A stretch of 64,000 bases of DNA from Selaginella moellendorffii. Taxonomy: Eukaryota; Streptophyta; Lycopodiopsida; Selaginellales; Selaginellaceae. A program made the position numbers and the translations under genes. Positions 1 to 9,608 of the stretch are shown here, one piece after another; within the stretch, counting starts at the first letter, position 1, and each line of letters opens with the position of its first letter. The DNA is taken from positions 310,442 to 374,441 of the forward strand of contig NW_003314310.1 of NCBI RefSeq assembly GCF_000143415.4, read 5' to 3'. Below the pieces are notes generated by a model. The model saw nothing but the letters and a program-made list of their open reading frames with translations, ran no database searches and was not told the origin of the DNA.

Positions 1-214
1 GCGGTCCACCCATACATAGAGGTTGACACGATCTTGAATGAGTGAGTACGCAAGACTATTGTTTAGGCTCAAGAATGAACTATCAGTTGGGTGTTAGGTA
101 AAATGGCTTGGAAAGGATCCCAACATCTTCAAATTCCACTTTGCCATCTTAAACAGAGTCATTGGGTGCGTTTAGCCTATGACCTCAACATGACTATTTA
201 TACCTCTTTCACAG

Positions 215-676
215 ATGTACACTGCTGGATCATTTATTGTGTCGTCATCATTCCCCGGAACAAATCGCATAGACATGGTTACTCACAAGATCGAGCAAAC
301 TTGGGATCAAATATGGCAGAGGAAATCTCAAGAGTTTGATACTTTGATGGCATGCCACAAGGAGGTATAAGTCTTTGTAGGCCGAATGTTCTTCATTATT
401 GATGGAAACCACCGGTGGCTAGAGTTTTGGAGATGCATCCAACAGAAGTTCTAGAATGATGATGAGTGACATATTTGTGTTCTAGTGTCAGGATATGATA
501 GCTCAACAGATATCATCCCGAATGTCATCAACAAGGACCATTATATAGAGTTTCTTGACTATCGACACCATTCACCAAAGGCCATGCAAATCCTCCCATA
601 GTTGTTTTGTCCTCCTAAGGGGATTGTGCTTGATGCTACAGCAGGTTTTGGTTTAATAGTGATAGCAGTTAAATAG
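215..676 (+). pseudogene. Decayed ParB-like / methyltransferase-like gene
   Basis: One frame from the ATG at 215 gives protein-like sequence broken by stops at 368, 452, 467 and 674 and one more between. Around 386-420 it encodes FFIIDGNHRW, which fits the ParB/Srx-type core (hydrophobic, DGxHR). Around 613-665 it encodes GIVLDATAGFG, which resembles motif I (SAM-binding) of N4/N6 DNA methyltransferases. ParB plus methyltransferase fusions are known from phages and mobile elements. The same order, more intact, occurs in the gene at 54639-60216, so this may be a relative. A CAG just before the ATG could be a splice acceptor. No function is expected. The family call rests on two short motifs. 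Confidence 0.45.
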
Positions 677-1344
677 ACTTACAGTTTTTGCACTGGAGAA
701 GGAGAGTGCATTTGAAGGTGTTCTTAGGACATTTTATAACAAGTGATAATAAAGTATAAATTTCTCATTATAGTAATTCTATTATGGTTGTGTATATTAG
801 GTGGATCGATGATGTGGGCTATAATTTGCCATGTTATGCAGAAGCAATGGCACAATCTCATATACAATAAAAGCCCATAGTTAGAGAGCATAATACTATA
901 CAAACTCCTCCTTTTGTGGATATGGATGTCGAGGAAGACTAAGTTTAGTTTTTTATTTAGTCAAATTTTATAGTGGTATTATAGAGTTTCTTCTGATATT
1001 TATTTTCTTATTGGACTTATATTATTTATCTTTTCCTTGGACTGAAAATATGTCTTAAGTTTTGAATAGAATTGTTGGTTCATCCCGAATCAATCATTTG
1101 AACATCAAATTTTGTATTTGGTGGACTATATTGACTTTCATTGACTTGAGCTCAACTCAAAAACTACTCAGCCCTTAAGAAGTCCATGAACCCATACTAC
1201 TTCTTGAGAAAAGAGCTTTATAACTTGCTTTGCATCCATTGTTTATATAGTTGAAATCAAGTATGCAATCGTCAACAACTGATCCATAACCACCATCAAA
1301 GTGTCATAACCATGCCACTCTGCCTTTACACTTGGTCAAAACAC
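677..1344. other. No recognisable gene
   Basis: A short stretch near 691-745 in another frame may continue the pseudogene after a frameshift. The rest is A/T-rich sequence with no open frame or repeat I can name. Confidence 0.4.
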
Positions 1345-2330
1345 TATAGCACTACATGAGCTTCATGGGTACTCCCCCCACCTTCAGTCTTTGGGTGCCC
1401 TAGCCATATGGCTAGAGCGAGGTTCTAATGAGCCAGACCAAATATCCAAGTAAGTAGTGCCAACTATATTTGGATTGGGAGTGTTAACTATCCGATCTCC
1501 CAGTGGAGCTAGAGGCAGCTCTTGATCACTTCACTAAGTTACCCCACTCGTCTATTTGTGTTTACTTTAGCTTTAGACTCTTTAGTGGTTATATCATCAC
1601 CTATTACATGGGTGTAGCCTTTCTAGGTTATATTAGCCTTTCCTAACCAAATTAATTCCACTAAAGTCTAACCCCCACACTCTTTCTACTCAGACTCCAT
1701 CTTGGACTTGATCTTAGTCTCCATCCGGACTCCATCTTGAACTCCTTAGACTCCATTTTGGATATATCTCGAACTCTATCTCAGACTCCTTCTTAAACTC
1801 CATCTTAGACTCTATTTTGGATCCTTTCTCAAACTCCTTCTCAAATTTGGTCGCGACACTTTCACCTATTATGACACTTGCCATGTGTTAATCCTTCTTG
1901 TATCTCTTTCTAGAGACTTATTCATTGATCTCTTCGTGCTTGTTCCTTGAGCACATTGTTGCGAGTTCCACTCCCATTTTCGACTTTTCAAGTTAAAGCT
2001 TTTGGTCCAAACATGTTACGCTCATTGAACTCCTGCTTCAACCATTACTATGTGGCACACTTTCATTTGCACTTTGGGGCTCAAGGATTTGTGTCTCACA
2101 ACTCCACCACCCTTAAATGAAGTTTGATGTCCTCATCAAATGATAAACCATTTTATAAAGTAACCTTATCATAAATTACGATTTTCATCTTTAATATTCA
2201 TATTTCTTTTGACCTAGTGCCAAAAACAAAGGTCCCTAGACTATGTTATGCCTCTTCTTGAGGTTCCTTGCCACCCAACCACCCTCAAACTACCTCAAAA
2301 GCTCCCCTAGATAAATAAAGTTCTTTACCC
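1345..2330 (-). repeat. Old, decayed LARD LTR and adjoining internal remnant
   Basis: The sequence follows, with many changes, the LTR found at 17446-19129: the 'gggtactc...ccacc' block, the 'tagagcgaggttc' block, a shortened GGACTCCATCT array (1685-1850), and the terminal TGTCTCACA at 2092-2100. After it comes the polypurine-tract complement (actccaccaccc), then internal sequence up to about 2330. It is a minus-orientation remnant truncated at its left side. C-to-T and G-to-A changes dominate, as expected for an old methylated copy. Confidence 0.7.
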
Positions 2331-2589
2331 TAATATACCTTAATATTATATTAACTAGTGTGTTTTGTTGTATTACCAGCCTGCTACATCTCACCACCTT
2401 GCATGCCACCTCTCCAACCCAGTCCTAGCTTACCATGCCATTTCACCCACCTGCAATCCACCACACCTCACCCACCTAGTCCACCCATCATCTCTTTATT
2501 GCAATTTCTATTTTGTGTAGATGCCTCAAGAATTCATTAACGCTTGCACCATCCAACACTAGAAGACTGCATGAAAACCTATATATAAA

Positions 2590-2800
2590 AGCTCCTAGTG
2601 TAGGAACTTGGCTGCCTCTTTTTCTAATAGACTGAACTCTACAGCAAATCATTTGGCCATAAATGTTGTAATTCCAATATATAGTGGCTGTAAAACCTGA
2701 AAAGCCACTTGTGAGGCTTCAGGTGTGAGCCTCAAGACCAAACAAGAGAAAGTAGCAATCTTGGTGGTTGACAATGACATTGATCTCTGATTGCAGCAAA
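2590..2800. repeat. Dispersed repeat F, copy 1
   Basis: This stretch is similar to 16590-16805; shared blocks include 'gaactctacag', 'ggccataaatgttgt', 'aagccact' and 'agaccaaacaagagaaagta'. Class unknown. The surrounding 2331-2953 holds nothing else I recognise. Confidence 0.6.
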
Positions 2801-2953
2801 AATCTGGAAGGCCATTGGTATAGCAGGTATTCCCAGAATGGTTATGGAAATCAACATCAACCATTATCATGGAAAGATATTATGAAAAATGAGTGATAAA
2901 AATAGACCTTCGCAATGGCAATGGCAATGTGGCTCCCCACTAAGGGTGGGGCC

Positions 2954-4091
2954 TGTAAGCCACAAATTTTTCCTTTCCAATTTTCCAGCTTACCTCGACT
3001 ATCCGTCCAACACTGCCTTGGCTTTTGCTAAGTTCCCTTGCCAAGGTTCTCACCTATGGTACCAGCTCCTACTTGGTCTCAGCTACTCACTGCACGAGCA
3101 ACGGAGTGTTAGCCATCCATCCACGGATTCCCAAATCACTCCCAATCCCCCTCCCCGAGTTAGACTGGACTTAAGGTTCGGCTACACTCCCCGCAAGCAC
3201 AAGCAGCCAAGCACAACAAGCTTCCAGATTCCTAACATCCCTTGGTACCACAAGACTTGATCATGGGACCCTCTAAATCCCAAGTCTTGAGTGCAACACT
3301 TGCTTCGGGACGCCGGGGCGAAACACCGTGGCCTAGCGGCCTGGTATGGGTACCTCTACCCCCCCACTTCCATCCTGAAGGAAGGCCCAAGCCCCTAGGC
3401 AGGGCGAGGACCAATGAGCCGCATAGTACTCAAGTGGGGCACCACTCCACATGAGCTGGGAGCACTGCAATCGGTTTCCCTTTCGGGAGTGGGAGCTGCT
3501 CTTGAGCACTTCCTTGGATGGCCCCTCCGGCACCAACCAAGTCCATGCTCACTCCCACCCAAGGCCCTTCGGTCCCAGTCCCAACCTCAAGTCGGTTTGG
3601 GAGCCCCACTAAAGAGTCCCTTCAAAACTGGTTCCTGGACCTCACTATCCCTATTATACTTTTGGAACCCCCTGCAGCCCCCCCCCCCCTGGGAGACGCA
3701 CGCTTTGGGCTTTCACCCCTTGACCCGTATTTGTATTTGGACTTAGTCTCTGGCTCGATCTCGGACCCGATTTCGGATCCGACTTCGGATTCGGTCTCGA
3801 ACTCGATCTCGGACTCGATCTCGGACCCGATCTCGGACCCGATCTCGGACCTCGGTCTCGGACCCGATTTCGGATCTCGGACTCCGTCTCGAACTCGGTC
3901 TCGAACTCGGACTCGAACTCGGTCCCCGAGTCGGTCTCGGACTCGATTCCGGACTCTATCTCGAACTCGGTCCTAGAGTCGGTCTTGGACTCGATCTTCG
4001 ACTTGGTCCCATCCGATGAACTCTTTGTCATTTTGGTCATGCTTTCGGGGTTCCTTTAGCCTACGACACCTCGGCGAGTTGGTTCCTTACA
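2954..4091 (-). repeat. 3' LTR of chromovirus
   Basis: 1138 bp, TG...CA. It includes a 6/12-bp array of the type (GGACTCGATCTC) at about 3740-3990 and a C-tract near 3680. It pairs with 8407-9554. Confidence 0.95.
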
Positions 4092-4105
4092 ACTCCACCA
4101 CCCAT
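4092..4105 (-). promoter_or_regulatory. Polypurine tract of chromovirus
   Basis: Read on the minus strand this is TGGGTGGTGGAGT directly before the 3' LTR, the expected site for plus-strand priming. The same tract precedes the 3' LTRs of the LARD elements. Confidence 0.8.
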
Positions 4106-4249
4106 AGAAGAAGTTCGATGCCCACATCGAACGTCTCTCTTTTGATCCTACAACTTGTTGATCATGTCTCCGGGGGCATCCCCCCACTTAGCGGTGTGCC
4201 TAAGTTAGCCTCCCCGGCCAAGAGCTCATGACAACGGAATATAGGTGTC

Positions 4250-4440
4250 CCTATACTCCTCACCTCACCACGCCCTAGTATGGGGTCGGGACTTGAACCC
4301 AGCCTTGCTTTACTAGGGGGTTGGGACTCGAACCCAACCTCCGTAGAATACGTCTACAGATTCGACATCCCCGCAGGGAGTCGGGCGTAGCTCCCTACGC
4401 CTGGTCGACCTAGCTAACCCATGCTAATTAGCTTACCTTC
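4250..4440 (-). other. Element 3' untranslated region with paired T-arm-like motifs
   Basis: On the minus strand there are two copies of a GGTTCRAGTCCC-type motif (about 4271-4342), resembling tRNA T-arm/B-box sequence, followed by 'actagggcgtggtga'. The same arrangement is present in LARD internal regions at about 24955-25025 and 46490-46555. It is non-coding. Confidence 0.6.
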
Positions 4441-4549
4441 GGCGCGCCTTTGGGTCCCAACATATGCCACTTGCTCAACTTTGCAAATTGATATTTTTAA
4501 TTGAACTTGGCATAAGTACATAGAGTTCTACCATGCAGAAATTCCTCCA

Positions 4550-5040
4550 CTAGGTCTCGCGCGTTCGCGAGGTTCTCCTCCGGTTCCCATGTTGCTTTGC
4601 AGTGTGGAAATTTTTCCACTTCACATGGAACTCTCTCACCTCGCGTCCTTGTCGCTTGCTCTTGCGCGCATTGAGGATGGCCTCGACTTCATATTCCTCC
4701 TCCCCTTGGATAACCTCAGGTAAAGGTCTTACTTGGTCCTTGCGAAGCGGATCCTCAAAATACGGCTTGAGTAAGTTCACGTGGAACACGGGATGCATCT
4801 TCCCCATCTCTCGAGGAAGTCGGAGACGGTAAGCCACTTTACCGATTCGAGCCTTAATCTCGTAAGGCCCTACGAACCTGCTTAAGGAACTCAAGATCAA
4901 TTCATTTACAGGAATACATGCATTTTTACCTTTGGGTCAACTTCCGGCTGATCCCACTTGGTAGCCTGAGGTTCTTGGTGTTCAGCCACACCTTCTCCCC
5001 AGCTTGGAACTCCACATCCCGACGCTTTTTGGTCCATTAC
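4550..5040 (-). pseudogene. Integrase C-terminal remnant plus chromodomain
   Basis: The minus strand first encodes an integrase-tail segment ([18 protein letters not shown]) in a frame shifted from the RT-RNase H frame, then GPYEI and HPVFHVNLLKPY, the usual C-terminal integrase/GPY region. A chromodomain follows (EYEVEAILNARKSKR ... FHVKWKNF). In chromoviruses this domain guides insertion into chromatin. The HHCC finger and the DDE core that should precede it are absent, so roughly 0.7-0.8 kb has been deleted between RNase H and this segment. A frameshift lies near 5010. Confidence 0.88.
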
Positions 5041-6922
5041 GTTCTGCATAGCCTGTTTTCTCTTCCGTTGGCAGCTCACCTCTTTGGTGAGCTTCCCGCG
5101 CCTCTAGATTCCTCAATAACACTTCTTGTGCTAGACCATCGTTCTCATATGCTGTCCGCACATCGTCCCAGAAGGTTGCTGTTGCGCTGGATATCGCCAA
5201 CCTCAAGCTCGCTTTTCGACTTAGCGCATCTGCCACGATGTTGCTCTTCCTAGGCTTGTACAGAATTTCGCAATCGAACTCGGCCAAGGCATTGGCCCAC
5301 CGACCTTGTTTCCCTCTCAGGTCGGGCTGTGACAAGAAGTGTTTCGTTGCCACATTGTCCGTGTAAACCTTGAAGTGTCTCCCAAGGTAGTGTCGCCACT
5401 CCTTGAGCGCCTTGACCACCGCAAACAATTCCTTCTCGTGGGCAGGCCACTTCCGTTGAGCCTTGTCCAACTTCTTCGAGAAGAACGCTATTGGATGGTT
5501 GTTTTGCTTCAAAACAGCGCCTAACACAAAGTCCGAAGCATCCGTGTCTACCTCAAAGTCCTTACCAAAATCTGGTAATGTCAACACAGGAGCCTTCCTC
5601 AACTTCCCCTTGAGGTGGACGAATGCCGCCTCGCATTCCGCTGTCCATACCATCTTCCCTTTTCCCGTTTGGTCCGTTAAGGGTAGGGTTACTTTCGAAT
5701 AGTGTCTGATAAACTTTCGATAGTAGTTGCATAGCCCCAAGAATGCCCTTAACTCGTGTACATTCGATGGTCGCTCCCATTCCTGGATCGCTTGGACCTT
5801 CTCCGGGTCCACCTTGAGCCCGTCTTGGCCCACCACATGCCCGAGAAACTTTACCTCTTGTTGAGCAAAGTCACATTTGCTCTCTTTAGCATATAGTTTG
5901 TGTTCCCTTAGTTTCTCAAACACCTTCGCCAAGTGTTCGGCATGCTCCTCTAGCGTCTCGCTATAGATCAGGATGTCGTTGATATAGACGACCATGAAGT
6001 GATCCAGATAGGGTACAAAGATGTGGTTCATCAGCGCCGAAAATGTTGCCGGCACATTGCATAGCCCGAAGGGCATCACCAGAAACTCAAAGCTCCCATA
6101 CCTCGTTCGACAGGTTGTCTTCTCGACATCTTCCTCGGCTACCCTGATCTGGTAGTATCCTGACCTTAGGTCAATCCTCAAGAAGTATTTTGCCTTTCCC
6201 AACCTATCGAACAGGTCCTCAATCCTTGGCAAAGGGTACTTGTTCTTCTTTGTATACTTGTTGAGCAACCGGTAGTCTATGCACATGCGCATAGAACCAT
6301 CTTTCTTTTTCACAAATAACACCGGTGCCCCATATGGCGACTTGCTCAACCTAACATACCCTTTGTCCACCAACTCCTCTAGTTGGCACTTGAGCTCCTT
6401 GAGTTCTTTTTCGTTCAAACGATAGGGGGGACAAACCACCGCCTCAGCACCCTCGACCAGCTCAATCTTATGTTCTATCGGTCGTGCGGGGGGTAACCCC
6501 GCCGGTAGCTCCTCCGGCATGGTATCCTGGAATTGGTCCAACACCTGCTGGATCACTAAAGGTACTTCTTCCGTTCCTGTCTTTTTGTCACTCTTCGCCG
6601 AGAGTAAGCACAAAAAGGCTGCCTTAGTTCCTTTAGTGAGTTGTCCTCTCGTGGACACCAGGTTTAAGCAAGATTCTTTGGCCTTGCTTTGCCCTACCTT
6701 TAGATCCTGGGCCTCCACCCTAGATCTTCTTCCTTGGGCATTCGCCAGTACCACAAGGTTCCTACCTTGTCCATGTAGGGCTACCACGAACCGATTGAAC
6801 CAATCCATTCCGAAGATCACGTCAAATCCCGCCATGTCCAACACGGTGAAATCCATGTCTACTTTCCACGTCCCTACTTCGACTCTCGCTTGTCGAAGTA
6901 CCTCATCGGTGCTTTGGCTACC
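5041..6922 (-). pseudogene. Protease C-half, reverse transcriptase and RNase H
   Basis: The frame continues that of gag after one stop codon (TAA at 6923-6925). It encodes the end of the protease ([10 protein letters not shown]), then reverse transcriptase with [40 protein letters not shown], and [13 protein letters not shown] where family members normally have APATF. The catalytic box reads [10 protein letters not shown] where YxDD is expected, so the first catalytic aspartate of the pair is asparagine. RNase H follows ([15 protein letters not shown]). The product would be catalytically dead. The frame is lost just after RNase H, at the integrase deletion. Confidence 0.92.
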
Positions 6923-8317
6923 TTAAACAAACTCTATAGTCCTTAGTTCGCCTAGCCGCTGCACCATTAGTTCGGCTTGCCGGACTATGTCTGCAGCCAC
7001 AAAATTATCCGAAGCACCCGTGTCAATAAGGATCTTAACAAAGCTACCTCCGAGTTTTCCTCGAAGGGCTAGTAGATGTCGCGAACGACTCTCTACCAAA
7101 GTTGCTCGTGTAATGAGTAACTTTGAGTTAGGGACTGGATCACATACCTCAGTTTGGACTTCACCCGACTTGATGGCCATATTGGCTCTGGCCTTCTTCG
7201 GGTAGGGACATTCCCTTGAAAAGTGTCCCGCTTCACCGCAGTTGTAGCATACATTGTTTCCCACGCTGCTATACGACTTGACCTTCTTATCCGTGGGTTT
7301 GTCTTTTTTCGCTTGACTCCCCCACGTACTCGCTCGCTGGCCACCGGATTTGCCTTTCCGGAACCCCGAGGACTCATTCTTAGAGAAACTCTTCTTGAAT
7401 TTCCCCCTGTTATATGTTCCCCTTGGTTTGGCCCCTTTGCTAAACGTGGATCCCGACCCCGTTGTGTTCCCCTTTCGCAGGTTATCGTTGAAATGCACCT
7501 TGATGGCCGCATCCAACGCTTCCTTGTAGTTGGTCGGGTTCCACCGCATCACCTCGCCGCGAGCCCAGGTTTGCAAACCTGATATGAAGGCATGGAACGC
7601 ATCCATATCCCCCATGTCCGTGACCAGTATCCTCTTTGCCATGAACCCATTCACATATTCTTGGATGGTTCCAGTCTGCTTCAGCCTACTCAGCTCATCT
7701 CTCAGATGCAGAGTGGCATTCGGAGGAACGTATGTTGCGCGGATCCTCGCCTTCATCATGTCCCAAGTGACCACCGGTCCTTCGTTTGCCTCCGTTGTTC
7801 TCCACCAAGACTTGGCATTATCTGCCAAGTATGGTTTTGCACATGGGACCTTCTCCGAGCTCGGTAACCGCAACGCTCGGAAGTAGTCCTCCATATCGTA
7901 AAACCAATCCTCCACAACCTTATAGTCGTTCACTCCCTTGAAGACCGGTGGGGGCTTTGGTTTGTATTTGGGAACTGCCTGAGGGACTGATTCCACTTCG
8001 GTCTGTTCGACCTTGTCTGATTTTGCCTCAGTCCTTGCCGAATGGTCCGCACCTTTTGCGCTGCCAGCATCCGCAGTCTTTCGCTTTTTCTTCCGCTTCT
8101 CGTCACGCTTTAACTTGCGTACGAGAGTCTCCAGCAGAGCATTGGTCTGTGCCAACTGTCCTTCTAGCACGTCCAATCGAGCCTTGGACGACCGATCCTC
8201 GCCACCGAACTCCTGTTTGGAAGTTTCCTCACTGGAGTCCTCCTCATGCAAGGATTCCTCATCCATAGCCTCTTGTTCAACCGGAGGCTCTAGCTCCGGC
8301 GGAGGTTCCGTCTCCAC
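6923..8317 (-). CDS. Gag with CCHC knuckle and N-half of protease
   Basis: 464 codons from the ATG at 8317. There is an acidic N-terminus with a coiled-coil stretch and a lysine-rich patch (RDEKRKKKRK), then the retrotransposon gag core (VEDWFYDMEDYF, KSWWRT). A basic Gly/Ser-rich segment follows, then the nucleocapsid zinc knuckle CYNCGEAGHFSREC, and the protease active site LIDTGASDNFVA near the end. The frame stops at TAA 6923-6925, although the next codons continue the protease. The intact relative was presumably a single gag-pol frame, so this stop is a mutation that removes pol. Confidence 0.9.
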   Translation of the reverse strand: METEPPPELEPPVEQEAMDEESLHEEDSSEETSKQEFGGEDRSSKARLDVLEGQLAQTNALLETLVRKLKRDEKRKKKRKTADAGSAKGADHSARTEAKSDKVEQTEVESVPQAVPKYKPKPPPVFKGVNDYKVVEDWFYDMEDYFRALRLPSSEKVPCAKPYLADNAKSWWRTTEANEGPVVTWDMMKARIRATYVPPNATLHLRDELSRLKQTGTIQEYVNGFMAKRILVTDMGDMDAFHAFISGLQTWARGEVMRWNPTNYKEALDAAIKVHFNDNLRKGNTTGSGSTFSKGAKPRGTYNRGKFKKSFSKNESSGFRKGKSGGQRASTWGSQAKKDKPTDKKVKSYSSVGNNVCYNCGEAGHFSRECPYPKKARANMAIKSGEVQTEVCDPVPNSKLLITRATLVESRSRHLLALRGKLGGSFVKILIDTGASDNFVAADIVRQAELMVQRLGELRTIEFV

Positions 8318-8390
8318 CTGGGTTCACTTATGCTCTGCCCTTGCCATCTCCCAGCAATCCGCCTCTATCCTTCACTAGAACTGAGGAAAA

Positions 8391-8405
8391 GGCTCCGATA
8401 CCAAA
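8391..8405 (-). promoter_or_regulatory. Primer-binding site of chromovirus
   Basis: Minus strand TTGGTATCGGAGCC lies next to the 5' LTR. It matches the TGGTATCAGAGC complement of initiator-Met tRNA with one A-to-G change. The LARDs at 20870 and 42206 carry the same variant. Confidence 0.85.
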
Positions 8406-8406
8406 T

Positions 8407-9554
8407 TGTAAGCCACAAATTTTTCCTTTCCAATTTGCCAGCTTACCTCGACTATCCGTCCAACACTGCCTTGGCTTTTGCTAAGTTCCCTTGCCAAGGT
8501 TCTCGCCTATGGTACCAGCTCCTACTTGGTCTCAGCTACTCACTGCACGAGCAACGGAGTGTTAGCCATCCATCCATGGATTCCCAAATCACTCCCAATC
8601 CCCCTCCCCGAGTTAGACTGGACTTAAGGTTCGGCTACACTCCCCGCAAGCACAAGCAGCCAAGCACAACAAGCTTCCAGATTCCTAACATCCCTTGGTA
8701 CCACAAGACTTGACCATGGGACCCTCTAAATCCCAAGTCTTGAGTGCAACACTTGCTTCGGGACGCCGGGGCGAAACACCGTGGCCTAGCGGCCCGGTAT
8801 GGGTACCTCAACCCCCCACTTCCATCCCGAAGGAATGCCCTAGCCCCTAGGCAGGGCGAGGACCAATGAGCCGCATGGTACTCAAGTGGGGCACCACTCC
8901 ACATGAGCCGGGAGCACCGCAATCGGTTTCCCTTTCGGGAGTGGGAGTTGCTCTTGAGCACTTCCTTGGATGGCCCCTCCGGCACCAACCAAGTCCATGC
9001 TCACTCCCACCCAAGGCCCTTCGGTCCCAGTCCCAACCTCAAGTCGGTTTGGGAGCCCCACTAAAGAGTCCCTTCAAAACTGGTTCCTGGACCTCACTAT
9101 CCCTACTATACTTTTGGAACCCCCTGCAGCCCCCCCCCCCCTGGGAGACGCACACTTTGGGCTTTCACCCCTTGACCCGTATTAGTATTTGGACTTAGTC
9201 TCTGGCTCGATCTCGGACCCGATTTCAGATCCGACTTCGGATTCAGTCTCGGACTCGATCTCGGACTCGATCTCGGACCCGATCTCGGACCCGACCTCGG
9301 ACTCGACCTCGGACTCGGTCTCGGACCTGATTTTGGATCTCGGACTCCGTCTCGAACTCGGTCTCGAACTCGGACTCGAACTCGGTCCCCGAGTCGGTCT
9401 CGGACTCGATTCCGGACTCTATCTCGAACTTGGTCCTAGAGTCGGTCTTGGACTCGATCTTCGACTTGGTCCCATTCGATGAACTCTTTGTCATTTTGGT
9501 CATGCTTTCAGAGTTCCTTTAGCCTACGACACCTCGGCGAGTTGGTTCCTTACA
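8407..9554 (-). repeat. 5' LTR of chromovirus
   Basis: 1148 bp. Like the 3' LTR it has the CGGACTCGATCT array (about 9190-9450). The block with CTATACTTTTGGA and GGGCTTTCACCCC is shared with the LARD LTRs. Confidence 0.95.
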
Positions 9555-9608
9555 GGGCCCAAGAAATCTTTCCAGAACAGAAAGGAAAAAATACATATAA
9601 TGTATTAC

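Larger units (their letters stand above)
2954..9554 (-). mobile_element. Complete but dead Ty3/gypsy chromovirus
   Basis: This is a full-length LTR retrotransposon in minus orientation. Its LTRs (8407-9554 is 5', 2954-4091 is 3') begin TGTAAG and end CTTACA, and the whole is flanked by the 5-bp duplication GGGCC (2949-2953 and 9555-9559). In element order it has LTR, primer-binding site, gag with CCHC knuckle, protease, reverse transcriptase, RNase H, a remnant of integrase C-terminus, chromodomain, polypurine tract and LTR. It cannot act alone: there is an in-frame stop in protease, the RT catalytic box reads YIND, and the integrase zinc finger and catalytic core are missing. The LTRs are highly similar, so the insertion is fairly recent. 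Confidence 0.95.
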
